DNA from: Iris pallida | Taxonomy: Eukaryota; Streptophyta; Magnoliopsida; Asparagales; Iridaceae | Length of the DNA stretch: 64,000 nucleotides | Direction: 5' to 3' | Assembly: GCA_029216955.1 (NCBI GenBank) | Contig: JANAVB010029819.1 | Span: 36,933,331 to 36,997,330 of the forward strand | In this document: in pieces, positions 22,363 through 33,980 of the stretch | How positions within the stretch are numbered: the stretch's first letter is position 1 | Layout: every line of letters begins with the position of its first letter | Translations under genes and position numbers: made by a program | Notes under the pieces: generated by a model | Database searches by the model: none | What the model saw: the letters and a program-made list of their open reading frames with translations, nothing else | What the model was told of the DNA's origin: nothing

Positions 22363-23479
22363 TGTTTCACTTAACAAAATACCTGGAAGTCGGATTTTGA
22401 AAATAAAACGAAGAAGAGTACAAGAAGTACAAATTTGATTCTGGGAAAGTATTGCTATGGAAGTCTGATCTGTAAATGATCACTTTGTTCCTTGGACCAT
22501 ACGATGATGATGAAGATCGCTGCTTGAAGTTGAACAACCGGAAGAACTAAGTCACCATAAAGGTATCGACGCACTTAGGCACTGATGGCGAGGCTGAATG
22601 CTTTCCTGCTTTGCTTCACTCTGTTCTGGAAGAAAGGTTGAAGAAGAATGCTCTCAAAATCTCTAAGTTCTGATCTCTGTATTCTCTCCTCTCCGTTTGT
22701 CTCTTGAGAAAAATAAGTCCATTTATAGGCTTGGGCTCTTGTGCGTAAAAACTCAGCGAAAGTTCCATCTTTACGCCAACAACCGCCACCCACGACCAAA
22801 GTCATCCTCTGTATATGTTGACACGTGTCCCATCATTTTATTAAGAATAGGATGCACGTACACACGTTCTTCGGGATGTGTGGCATGAAAGCCATGTAGG
22901 CAAACCACGTTCCAAGTTGGTCAGAAGAATAGGGCGTAAAACAACCCCAATGTACTCTGAGCTAAAGCAGTAGACTAGGCGTAAAATAGCCCTGACATAG
23001 ACTTCCCGCGTAAAGTGGTTGTTAAATAACCTTGAGCGTAAAAGTAGCTCAAATAGACTTTACGCACACGTCAACTGTTGAGCGTAAAAGCTCGTATAGT
23101 CTTCATGCGTAAAAGAAGCCATAGTGTGAGCGTAAAGTAGCTCAATCCACATACTAAATGACAACATAGGTCTCTGTGTAAAAACAAATCCCTTTGAATT
23201 CTGTGATATATGCCATCATTAATATCTCCATTTCAGAGTTTGCATTAAATGCGAGACTTGACAGCTTTGTCCAGCGTAAAAGTGGCTGATCTGTCCTTGG
23301 CGTAAAAGTCATGGGTGTAGACCCGAGCGTAAAATGATGTGCCTGCTTTAGGCGTAAAGTGATTAGCCTTTGTCTTGGTCGTAAAGTGTTTAGCCTCTCT
23401 ACGGCGTAAAGTAGATCAATTGGAGTGGAATGATCTATCACTTTGACTCTTTCTTTGAAGCACTTTTTACGCTCCTACA
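22363..23479 (-). repeat. 3' LTR of nested Tat element
   Basis: On + it runs from TGTTTCACTTAAC to TTACGCTCCTACA, giving 5'-TG...CA-3' ends. It matches 34752-35858 along its length. It holds 16 exact GCGTAAA/TTTACGC words. The minus-strand TATA box is at 22727-22721. Confidence 0.93.
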
Positions 23480-23490
23480 AGACCCCCTTC
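23480..23490 (-). other. Polypurine tract of nested Tat element
   Basis: GAAGGGGGTCT on the minus strand, directly before the TGTAGG start of the 3' LTR. Identical to the tract at 6829-6839. Confidence 0.88.
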
Positions 23491-23658
23491 AAAGTTTTCA
23501 AATATCTCCAAAATTTGGAACACTTTGAACAGAAGCGTAAAAATTGAGTTTTGACCAGTCAGCGTAAAATTTGGGATACGCAACAGTCATCCACGTAAAA
23601 GCGAGGATATCCAACAGTCGGCGTAAAATCTGGAATTTGAACCGATTTGAAATTTTCC

Positions 23659-23666
23659 TATAAATA
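23659..23666 (+). promoter_or_regulatory. TATA box of antisense PMD gene
   Basis: TATAAATA in TTTTCCTATAAATAGGGTTC, 101 bases before the ATG at 23760 and outside the LTR. The run to the ATG is pyrimidine-rich like a plant leader. It points toward the PMD gene, opposite to the LTR promoter. Confidence 0.65.
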
Positions 23667-23759
23667 GGGTTCTTCGGAGAGAGAAAACACTTTTACTCAT
23701 CTCTTTGCAATCCTGAGTTCCTTTGCCCTGTCTTTCTTCGAAACCCTCACTTTGATCCA

Positions 23760-26700
23760 ATGGCTCCCAAGAAATCATCCGCCGCTAGCAACAAGGGAAA
23801 GAGACCAGCCGTCGATCCGTCGTCGGTCGATCATGTAACAACTCCTATTCCGTCGTCACCATCACACCGACAACCCAACCCGGCCGTAGCTCCACCTATG
23901 ATGGGTAAAACCCTATTCTTTGGCTGGGAAAACCCGTCGAGGAAGGAAAAGATAACCCAAACCTTCAGTTTTTGCGCCCACGTTATACGTGTTAGCGTAA
24001 AAACTGAAATGACAATATACGCCCACGTTGTACGTGTTAGCGTAAAAAATAAAAAGAGCACGTCCACGTTATACGTGTCAGCGTAAAATTTGGATTACGC
24101 CCACAATTAATGTGCCAGCGTAAAACTTAACTACGCTCATGTTCATACATGCCAGCGTAAAAAGTTATATTACGTTCACATTAACATGTGGTAGCGTAAA
24201 ATTCATCAATCACTGAGAGGCTTTGTAAAAGAAAGACTTCATAGACCTTTATCCACTTTTAGTAAGCGTAAAAGTCATAAAACTTTCAAACTAATTTGTT
24301 CTCTTTTGTCAGTGGATTTGCAAGTTCACCCTCTCGCAGAAGTTTTCGGCTCGTCAGTTGGCATGGTAGGTTCGAACTATCTGGAAGATTTATCTCATGT
24401 CCAATTTTCTCAGTCGAACCCTGAATACCCAGTAGAGAGAGCACAACTGATAGCAGCTCAAGGGGATAGGATGTTATTATCCATGATAGACGGGGAAGTA
24501 CTGATGTCACTAGATAATCAACAATTCTCGAAGCCAGCTTTCTTATTTGGAGATGCGATAGATTACAAATCATAGACTCATCCCAAAAAAGAGGCTTGGG
24601 TATTTAGATCTGGAGAAAGGATAATGTATCTCCCTGAGATGGACAGGGATTACCCTATATCTGCTTTCGTTTACGCTAGCCATTACCGTCAAATGCTGTG
24701 GAATTTGACTCCCAGTAGCTATGGTAGACCGGGCAGAATCATTTTTAGAAGAGAGAAAGCGAATGACATGGGTTATCATGTTAGTACTCCTTGTGGTGGT
24801 ATTATTCCATTTTCTGGACTAATGCCTGGGTTTACACCGAGCGAGGATTCATCTCTCATCCAGCCAGTTCAGGTTCCCATGTTCATAAATAGATTCATAA
24901 GGGAAGGAGTCTTATATCCTCATACCAACCCTAGGCTAACAGGGTGGCTGACCCCTTATAGTGGTAACTGGATCCAGATTAGCAACTGGGTCATGAAATA
25001 CTTTAAAACAGAATTGGACGACATCGGTTTGTATGAAGCGGTAGCATCAACTAGTTATGGCATTCCGCCGAATGGCAATCTGTTCTTGGCTTTATTGGAA
25101 TTGTATATGAGTTCGACGGGAACTTTCGCAACTCTGCATGGTGAGATGGGTCTGGCCCTACATGAGATGCAGTTTATCTCGAAGCTGCCAATGGGCGAGT
25201 TCCCCTATGAAGAATATATTCCCTCCAATCGGGAATTGGCAGAAATTCGGGAGAAGAATCCCGAACTGGTGCAAGTCTACGAAGAACTCATGTGCCATTA
25301 TCTGATTTGTACCAGCATGTATGAAACTGGCTCAAATTTGGCATACATTACAAAATGGACAACTTATCTATTTTATTATGAAAATAGACTGTCCAGGACA
25401 GAGAAGAGCAGGTTCCGAGAGGACAAGACTCAAGTCATTAAGCCTTGTTCTATAATTCCTGCAGATTTAATTCAGGAATTGATGGTGTCGCAGAAAGCTC
25501 GCGACCGATATCTGTCTACCAAAACTGGAGATATCCCTGCGGGGACTGAAGCTTTAAGCTACCTGAGGCAGGGTAGTCAAAAGATGTCAAGAAGGCCTTG
25601 TTGGCGGGCTTATTATCCTTATGGCTGCGCAGATGGGTCGTGCCAGGGATCAGCACTGTGGACCGGATTCACCGCAACGTATTGTGGCCAGCGGTCCGTC
25701 TGGTATTCAAGAACAGAATTAACCTGTTGTCGGCAATGGTATGCTGAATAAATACAGGTCTACGAATTTCTGGTGAAGAACTAATCAATAATGGTCCTCA
25801 CAATTTTCCAAGGGTAGAGTTACCATTCACCTATCTGATAGGTTGGTTACTACTCCATAATTGTAATTTGTTGCCACCAGGCCCTGAAGATGAAGCTAGG
25901 ATTTTTCTCCAAAAATTTAGCAAATCTACGTGGAGAGCTACAACGTTGGCAGATACTCGAGCAACATTGAATTATTCGCATGGCTAGAATTTCTTCTGCA
26001 CCAGACCACCAGTTCCGGCTGACTGCCTTGGTGTGCAATTTGAAGATAGAGCAGATAAATCGGCCTTATTGCCGAGATCTGTCTACCGATGGTTAGTGTA
26101 CATCAGACCCTCTCATCTGATGTATAGGAATGAAGATAACTGTGCATTCGAGCCTTATCTGCCAAGTAGGTTTGCTCGTCAGTTTGGATATGACCAACTT
26201 CATGTTGGCAATCCTTCCACTAGCTTCTATCATTATGGGAAGCTGATCGACGGTGCACGAGCATGGAGATATTTCGGAGCTGCCTGTACTGGCGCTAGAT
26301 TCACCATATCTACAGCCACTAGTACAACTGAGCTACGCATACTTCATTCGTATGCTCGTTTCTATACATCAATCCGCTCTTTTGAAGACGGTTATAGTAT
26401 GCAAGGAAGTCTTCGGTGGGCTCAAGAGGGAAATGTCGAAGAACCTATCAGGATAACCCCAGATATGCCGGACAATACTGCCACTATAGATGAGTTTCTG
26501 GCAGTAATTCCTAGGAGAGCTGGGGAGGTAGCCGCAGGACCAATAATTATTGGAAAGACCCGCAAACGAAAGCAGAATACAACTACCGTTTCTCCGATGA
26601 AGTCTCCAAAGAAGAAGAAAAAATCTACCACCAAAGGGCCTTCTAAACCAAGGACCCACACTCCAGAAGACGACACTTTGATTGAAGAGGATCATCTTGT

Positions 26701-28530
26701 CAGTTCTTCCTCAGTCCATCCAGGAGAAGGATCTTCAGCCCCTCTATCAATAGTTGGATCAGGAGCTGTAATACTTTTGTCTCCTCGGCGTCTTAGCACC
26801 TCGCTCCATTTATCGTTGTCAACCAAGACACAAATTACGGAGGGTGCTACTACTGTATCCACCGCTGATCAAGACCGCATCCCATCAGACGAACCGGCTC
26901 TTGACTTCGAGGATGATGACTGGGATGGTGATTATTATACATATCTTGAAAAAAACGCACATATTCCAAGTATTACACAAAACCTATACGGAATTATATA
27001 CCATGATTTTGTATATTAACTTATTTTGTTCGTTTTTTTGCAGATGTCATAATTGCACCAAAGCCTATGGCTCCTCCTCCTCAAGAAGAGGAAATTTATG
27101 AGGAAAACGAGGAATCTGCTAATGAGACTTCTTCTTCTAGCGAAGAGGGTGCTAATGAAAAGGGAGGACAACCCGCGGTGGAGCATCAAGAAGCACACCC
27201 TGAACTATCCTCTCATGTTGAAGATCAGCACCAGAAAGAGGCTGCAATAGACCCTACTACAGGTGATGATGAACCTGCTGGAGAAGAACCGATCTTAAAT
27301 AAAGAATCAACTGTAGAAGATTTTACTGCAACTGAAGCAGCGGAGAATCCTACAGAGCCGATAGTTGAAGAAGGTGCTGAACCCAGAGAAGTGACAGCAT
27401 CTTCTACTGTAGCTTCTGATTCAATATCAGTTTTTAATAAGTCAATACCGGAACCTGAACCAGCTCCTACAATTGTCGCCACATCCACCAATATCACCGC
27501 CGCCAGAACTTCGGAAATGGCTGGAGTAACAGATATTAAAGAAATTGCTCCTGAAGTTCTTGGGGACCAAACAACAACAGTGACAATAACAACTCCTCCT
27601 CCGTCTGTTGTTACACCAGTGGTAGCTATAGGCGTTGGAGATACAATCCCTGAAGCTCTTAGGGATAACTTGGCCATGGCAGTAGTAACAGCGACAACTT
27701 CGTCTCATCCTGCAGTCGTGCCAACCACATCTGCTCCCGATCTCCAAAGAAGGGATTTATTAGATATTGCTGCCACACCAAGCTCCAACGTAGAAATGAA
27801 TCTCCTGGTTGAGATTCATACTGAAACTTTTTATAAAACTCTGGAAACTTTGATAAAGATGGTCCTGAATAAAGGTCTCAGCTATGAGATTTTGAAGACG
27901 GCAATGGCTCTGACTATCAAGAATGTTGCCATGTTCAATGATGTTGAGAAAGCTGCCACATTAGAGAAAATTGTGGAGGACCTTGAGCAGCCGATTGAAG
28001 AATATCTCAGGCTATCAAATGAGACAGTTGAAGGCCACATTCAGGAGGAGTATGATGCCTTAACGGCTGATTATCTTGCTCGAGAGACTACATATAATGC
28101 AGCTCTCCATGAACACAGTCTAAAGGTTGCCAAAAAGAAAGCCTTTTTGGCTGGCATAAAACCTGCCCTGCATGGTCACAGAGTGGCTTATGATGCTTTA
28201 AACATAGATATTCAGAGCCAGAATGACAGGATCCGAGAGGTCGAGGCAGAGTTAGCTCGCTTGAAGGCTGAAAGGGAGAAGATGATCGATGCTCGAAATC
28301 TACACCTCACCCAAAGCTCAATTTTAGAAGAACAAGCTTTTGGGGCTGAATCGACTATCAGAACCCTTGATGAAGCCAAGGACAATTTGATAATCACTTT
28401 CGCTGAGCTTTCCTGTATTTGCACCCCCGAAGCTCGACGTGCTGAGGCTACCAAGAAGGTTATGAGTTCTCGTGGCAAGAGGCTAGAAGAATTAAAGAAA
28501 TTGCTTCAAGATATTTCCACTCCACATTAA
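23760..28530 (+). pseudogene. Plant mobile domain (PMD, aminotransferase-like) gene, antisense to its host retrotransposon
   Basis: Inferred exons: 23760-23904 (MAPKKSSAASNKGKRP...), 24313-26969 and 27044-28530. Intron 1 is G|GTAAAA to TTTTGTCAG, intron 2 A|GTATTA to TTTTTTTGCAG, and both joins keep phase. Exon 2 carries the PMD fold: GNLFLALLELYMSSTGTFAT, LHGEMGLALHEMQFISKLPM, EEYIPSN, and after a frameshift near 25580 VVPGISTVDRIHRNVLWPA and YLPSRFARQFGY. A nuclear-signal-like KSPKKKKKSTTK follows (about 26605). Exon 3 is acidic, then coiled coil (about 28030-28400). Known: PMD proteins such as MAIN/MAIL1 act in plant nuclei, and PMD also occurs in Ty3/gypsy elements. Stops at 24573-24575, 25745-25747 and 25985-25987 disable this copy. 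Confidence 0.78.
23970..24205. repeat. ~40-bp hairpin-forming repeats in PMD intron 1
   Basis: Six degenerate units of the form ACGCCCACGTTATACGTG, then TTAGCGTAAAA. In the best units CACGT...ACGTG and outer TTACGC...GCGTAA arms are inverted, so each unit could fold back. They embed the GCGTAAA word that pervades this element. Confidence 0.75.
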
Positions 28531-28582
28531 GAGAGTGTTTTGTCATCTTTTGTCTAATTCATTTAGTAGTGTTTCCACCAGA

Positions 28583-28588
28583 AATAAA
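28583..28588 (+). terminator. Poly(A) signal of PMD gene
   Basis: AATAAA starting 53 bases after the TAA that ends exon 3. The spacing fits a plant near-upstream element; no cleavage site can be read. Confidence 0.45.
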
Positions 28589-28661
28589 TGAAAGATTTGT
28601 TTTGTGATCCTATCGTTTATTTGGAATTTAAACAATAGGTATGAGATAGAAAATACTTATC

Positions 28662-28960
28662 AGAGGTAATATGGACGTGACAAGTCTTTTAAATTCAACG
28701 TATTATATCTATCCAGAGGTAATATGGACATGATAGATAATGAAATCGCATTTTCTGTTTTAGAGCATAATACTATCAGAGGTAATATGGACATGATAGA
28801 TAATGAAATCGCATTTTCTGTTTTAGAGCATAATACTATCAGAGGTAATATGGACATGATAGTATGTAAGAACTCAAAGAAAAGTAGATTAATATCTATG
28901 CAGAGGTCAAATGGACATGATAGACAAGAAACACCAGCAAATTTAATATTTATTCAGAGG
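28662..28960. repeat. 63-bp tandem repeats between convergent genes
   Basis: AGAGGTAATATGGACATGAT starts units at 28715, 28778 and 28841 (period 63). The two full copies are virtually identical. Degenerate units begin at 28662, about 28900 and about 28954. The array lies between the PMD gene end (28530) and the gag-pro end (29254). Confidence 0.92.
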
Positions 28961-29253
28961 TTATAAGAACGTGATAAATAATAAATTCAGCTTTCTATAC
29001 CAACTGATAAGATGGAAGATAAAAATTTCTCTCAAAAGAGAGGAGCAATCAGCTTGACCAAACTTTAGTAGCTGGGGATTAAGAAGACAGATGTTATGAG
29101 CATATATGTCAGATATCGATAAAAGAAGTGGATGACCTAACCTATTTTATGGGAGAGGAAAGGAGGTCAACTCAAGAATAAATCCTAATGGAAAGTTGAA
29201 GATACACGTTCGAATTCACCATATGAGGAACAAGATATATCCGATTTGATGAA
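28961..29253. other. Spacer downstream of gag-pro
   Basis: Non-coding. RT would be expected here on the minus strand in an autonomous Tat element, but no pol motif is present. Confidence 0.5.
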
Positions 29254-30966
29254 TTAGTTTTCTTCCGAATCAGATGATTGTGAGGAATTAGAAGAGAATT
29301 CTTCTTGTATATCGTCACTAAACATATGGGATGGATCATATCCAAATCCATGACGAGTCTTCTGGTAAAATGGATCACCACATAACGGGAGTCGTCTACC
29401 CTTGCCTTGATTGAGACTTTGCATAGTCTTTAAATCATATCCCATGTTCTGGATAATCTTGATAGATTGTTGACTATACTTGTCAATTCGGATTCTTCCT
29501 TTGTCTTTATCTTTCAGCTCATCTGCCTGAGCAACAGGGATATTTCTAGCCAGACCAAATATGATTTGGCGCTTGTTTTTCTTATTAGATGGAACCACAA
29601 AATAAGATTCTTCGTGACGTCCAAAAGTTACGCAGGCTTGTGATGAAGCGGCTACAGGTAGAAGATAGGGAGAAGATGTTAGGAACCTTTGAGCGTAAGG
29701 TCCAACATCTACATGAGGAGAAAAAGAATTTTCCTTATGATCAATGTATAAAGTTCCTTCTGGCTCCATGTCGCCTTTATATTGATGACTTTGCTTATCC
29801 GAAGATAAAGTCATTCTTTCAATAAACTTGACAGCCATATACTCGAAAAGGAAATCTTCATTGATATCAAGAAGTACAGAACGATCAATATTTATATCAT
29901 TTACAATCTGATTACTACGCTTCGGATTAATCAACAGTGGACCATTATCCGTCTTCTGCGTAGATTTGCCAAGATTGACAATCAATGGTGGTTCTGGATC
30001 ATTCGTACAAGAGGTACGCCCTTTGACCTTGATCATAAAAGGTTGAACTTGATTCTTAGCAGGAATATTTATTGATTCCTCGAATGAAGTTTGAGTTCTT
30101 CCTTTAACCTTGATTATCAAAGGTTGATCATTGACAGGTTGGGATTGGATTCGTCCCTTGACTATGATCTTCAAAGGTTGCTCTTCTGGTGGATCTTCAT
30201 TAAAAGACTGATCCTCAGTAGATGATTGATCCTCAGCTATGTCTGATATCTCTTTCATATGCTCTTGTTTATAAAGCCTTGAATCAGAAAAATAGGCTTC
30301 GACTCCCTTGAAAGGATTGATATCAGCAAACTTAGTCTTCACAACTCCTTGGGAATCCATATACTTGAAGCATTGGTAGAGAGTTGAAGGCACGATATTA
30401 TGTTCATGTAACCATGGTCTTCCAAGAAGGATATTGTAGGATACATCTGAGTTGATAACATAGAAGGTTACCATAGTTCGGAGATCGCCAATCTGAATCT
30501 GCAGACGAATCTTCCCCAGTGGTTTACTCTTACCAGAGTTAAAATCGACTATTGTAGTACTAGTGTAAGTCAAATCACTAGTAGGAATCCTCAGGGGTCT
30601 TAGCATACTCTGAAGAATTATGCTAATTGAAGACCCAGGATCAATGTCGATCCTGTCAATTTCAGTAGATCCAATATACCCAGTATAGCACAGAGGCCTG
30701 TCATGTTTGTTATGCTTCAACAGCATATCTTCTTGTATAAAGGTGATGTTGAGAATTGCTTCCATCACACTATGACATTGCGGACAAGAAACTGGCGTAT
30801 TATCAGGACTCTTGAGTTGAGCCAAGCATAAATCTGCCTGAAGTAGAGCTTCACTCAAAGTCTCCCTGCTTTCTCTAGAAAGGCGAAGCAGTTCAAATAT
30901 AGATAGTCTAGCTGGAGTATTGGCTAACTGAGCTAGAATATCAAATTTGTAAGGTTTCATCGCCAC
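29254..30966 (-). pseudogene. Aspartic protease and linker of nested Tat element
   Basis: A 570-codon open frame. The protease core shows IDIDPGSSISII (active Asp in D-P-G-S-S, a variant seen in plant Ty3/gypsy elements) and ILLGRPWLHEHNIV, then CFKYMDSQG. A linker follows with repeated IIKVKGRTQ/MIKVKGRT units (about 30000-30180) and a G-patch-like stretch (YSQQSIKIIQNMGYDLK, about 29430-29480). The frame ends in an acidic Ser tail at TAG 29254. This part is intact, but its N-terminal join to gag needs a frameshift near 30955. In the related element at 1-8004 the sequence continues into RT; here it stops and pol is missing. Confidence 0.85.
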
Positions 30967-31921
30967 CCCCCTGACTAGAAGCAGACTTCAATGGAACATC
31001 AAAGCGTACTGCTTTCTGTTTCCCCTTTTCAACCACTGAGGGTTTAGCAGGAACATGAGAAGGTTGAGTCGGTAGCGTTTCCACTACGTCTTCTGCTTCT
31101 TTAGAAGATCCCTCATAATCTTTGTGGTACTCTTTCCCAGATCTTGTACCAGCAAAAGTTTCTTCCTCAGACTCAAGAGAAGGAAGTACCATATTACAGG
31201 ATTTAGTCTTCCTTCCTTTAGCCTTTTTCTTGTAAGGTTTGTTTAGAGGGATTTCAGAATCCAGTCCAACAGTAGATTTTTGATTTTGAATTTATAAAGG
31301 AAGTCGTATTCCTTTATCATAATTCAAACCTTCTGCCTTCTGAAAGTCATAACCCATTTTTTTCATGAGAAGGACAGATTGCTGACTGTACAAATGAATG
31401 GGCAGTAGACTTTTAGCAAGTGGTTCCACAGAGGAAGAAGAAGAGATCTCTGTATCCACAGGAGAATGAAGAATAGATGTCTCTGTAGCCACAGGAGGAG
31501 AAGAATTCGGGATATGAGTAAAAATTCCTGTCGGAGCTTTTTTATAAGCAGCAAAAACTTGTTGCGTCCGGTATAAAGGAACACTATTTATGGCTAGCCA
31601 CTGCTGGTGAGTAAGCTTGAGCTTGGTAGGAGGAGCTAGACTTGGAGGACAGATGTTCAGTCCTCTCAATCTATCTTCTAAAGGAAAGCCATCCCATAGC
31701 CGATCCAAGTCATCAGGATCTGGAATATCATAAAAAATCATGTTGCAGGTTTTGACTTTCTTACCCTTCTTGGATTTTGAAGTTTTACCTTCATTTTCTA
31801 ATTCAGGCACTAAGTCAGGATGTACCCACATGATTTCACCATTCTTTAGTGTGAGTGGTAGCAATCCTGCATTTTCTTCTCTGGCAGGCGGGATATTCAC
31901 GATCTTCATTGTCGCCTTCAA
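30941..31921 (-). pseudogene. Gag-protease linker with G-patch-like motif
   Basis: Two pieces (31292-31921 and 30941-31192) lie between gag and protease. Features are NIPPAREENAGLLPLTLKNG, KTCNMIFYDIPDPDDLDRLW, and a G-patch-like YSQQSVLLMKKMGYDFQKAE at about 31310-31400. A similar motif recurs after the protease, so the element has two. Gag ends in the other frame at 32010, implying a shift around 31925-32040. The function of this linker in Tat elements is not established. Confidence 0.7.
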
Positions 31922-32009
31922 AATTGGAGTAATTCTATCTGGGACTTGCTGTGGAGGAAAATCCTCGAATTAAAGAGAAACCATATTGGTTGTAACCGTA
32001 TGGTCATCA

Positions 32010-33782
32010 TTAGTTAAGGCGATAGCACCGCCATTTATCAGCTTCTAGATTTTCTTCTTCAGGACATAGCAAGCGCTGGTAGGATGATCTATGATAGATA
32101 CAATATTTGGGATTATCAGTCAGATTCACCTCATTAGGCCTCTTTGGCTCTAGAATCTGAAGTTTGCCACTCTTCACCAGACACTGAAATATCCTTGGGA
32201 TATCACTCTCATCAAAAGAGTATTCTTCTTTTGGCCTGGAAGATTCCTGACTATTCGTCATCATTTTATTCTTGGAAAGATTAACCATGAGGGTATCTTT
32301 TCCTTTCAAATTACGATTACCAGGGTTATTACCAGGATTACTTTTCTTTTCTCTATCATCTGAGGCGAAAATCATCCCATGTTCACGAGCCAACCTACCA
32401 TTGGTCTCGACAGAAACTGCTGCTATGATGAACGAAGCCCAATCTGTGAATTGAGAACCCGTAAAAATAGCAATAGATGGTCGCAGATTCATCTTGCATG
32501 TATCAATGAGTGCTGAATCTGGCATACCCGGGGGCATCTTTAAAGTCGCCTGTCGGAAACGTTCGATGAACGTCCGAGTATCCTCTTTCTCCTTTTATTT
32601 GATTTCTATCAAGGAGGACATGTTCATGTCCATACCTCCTTCATAGAAGCGGGAGAGAAACATTGCCTTAAATTCGTCGAAAGACGAAATGCAATTGTCG
32701 GGTAAACTTCGATACCAATCATAAGCCGAACCCGTCAGGCACCCGATGAATACTCGAGTGAGAAGAGCGTCATCTTTCTGCAGATGTACAGTCATAATAT
32801 CAAAGTAATTGATATATTGACTGGGAGATACTTTTCCATCAAACAAAACCATAGATTGTGGCTTGAATTTCGGTAGAAAGGGTACATCATTCCAATGAGG
32901 AGGATAAGGTTGCTTAATACCTAACCTCTGGAGTTGATCCTTGTGCCTCAAGACTTCAAACTGTGCTTTGAGCTCACGCACTGCTTGAATGGATTCACTG
33001 GTTTAAGGAAGCGCATTTGATTGAATGGTCGTTAGATGTACCGTAACCCCCACTAGAGGTGGTACGTCTTCAGGAATGATGGAATCTGGAGATGCAGAAT
33101 TTTGATTAACAGCAGGCTCCTGAATATTCAAAGGTATTTCAGCCCCTTGACTATCTTGAGTTGGTGCTGCTACTGGTGCCGGTGTCACTACTGTCGGCTG
33201 AGCAGTTTACTGATTCAATATTATCTGATACATGTTTTGCACCATGTTAAGCATGTCTTTCAGTGATTACTCAACGGCAGTGAGACGCTGCTCTGTATTA
33301 ACAGATGAGGTCTCTAGTTCATCTCCAATAGCGTAGGATTTAACCTCTCTTGAAGATATAGAAGGATCAGTATAGAAGTATGAATCGACAATGTCAGTCT
33401 CGGACTCAAAAGATTGAGTACCCCCAGCTTCTGAATCAGAAGTCTGTATTTGTCTTTGTCTTCTTGATCGAGTATTTTGATATACCCCCTCAAAGGAATC
33501 AAGAAGTCTGTTAAACTGTTGCTGACCTGGAGTTTGGGACATATTCCGTCTTGGACGTCGTCCTCTGTTAGTATGAGATGCCATGTTGACTGATGCATAT
33601 GACAGCTCATGTTCTTGGTCTTCAGCTTGATGTTGAGGCGAATTAAAACTTAATCGATCAAAAACTGACCGTTTTGAAGCTGAACAACAACAGTTGATCA
33701 CAACCTGGTGATAATCACAATGATGTTTTTCTTGGGGAAATGTCACCGGAGATTGTCTATTCTTACGCTTTTGCATTAACAA
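32010..33782 (-). pseudogene. Gag of nested Tat element (nonsense-riddled)
   Basis: The retrotransposon gag core lies at 32595-32981: PYPPHWNDVPFLPKFKPQSM, FDGKVSPSQYINYFDIMTVH, GSAYDWYRSLPDNCISSFDE and FKAMFLSRFYEG. It continues past a stop to AREHGMIFASDDREK and YCIYHRSSY (about 32100-32540). The region before it (33003-33782) is Gln/Ser-rich. All pieces lie in one minus-strand frame, interrupted by single stops at 33267, near 33210, 33003 and 32595. An ancestral continuous gag frame is therefore clear, and this copy cannot make capsid. Confidence 0.85.
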
Positions 33783-33980
33783 TTCACGTAAGTCAGAAGA
33801 AGTGGAGAGAGTAGTCTTCTTTATTACATTAGGGGTGGAAAAACGTTTAGTACCCTGTGTATAAAGAAGATTACTAGCTGCATTCGCAGAACCAAATTGT
33901 ATATTTCTACGCGTTTGGAGTTGTGTGCGTAAATCTTGAGATTTTTTAGCACGAAGGACTCCATTTTCATTGCGTGTAAT

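Noticed and set aside
22741..24272. Regularly recurring GCGTAAA as a CRISPR-like array
   Set aside because: Repeats are only 7-8 bases, spacing is irregular, and the setting is a plant LTR; no cas genes.
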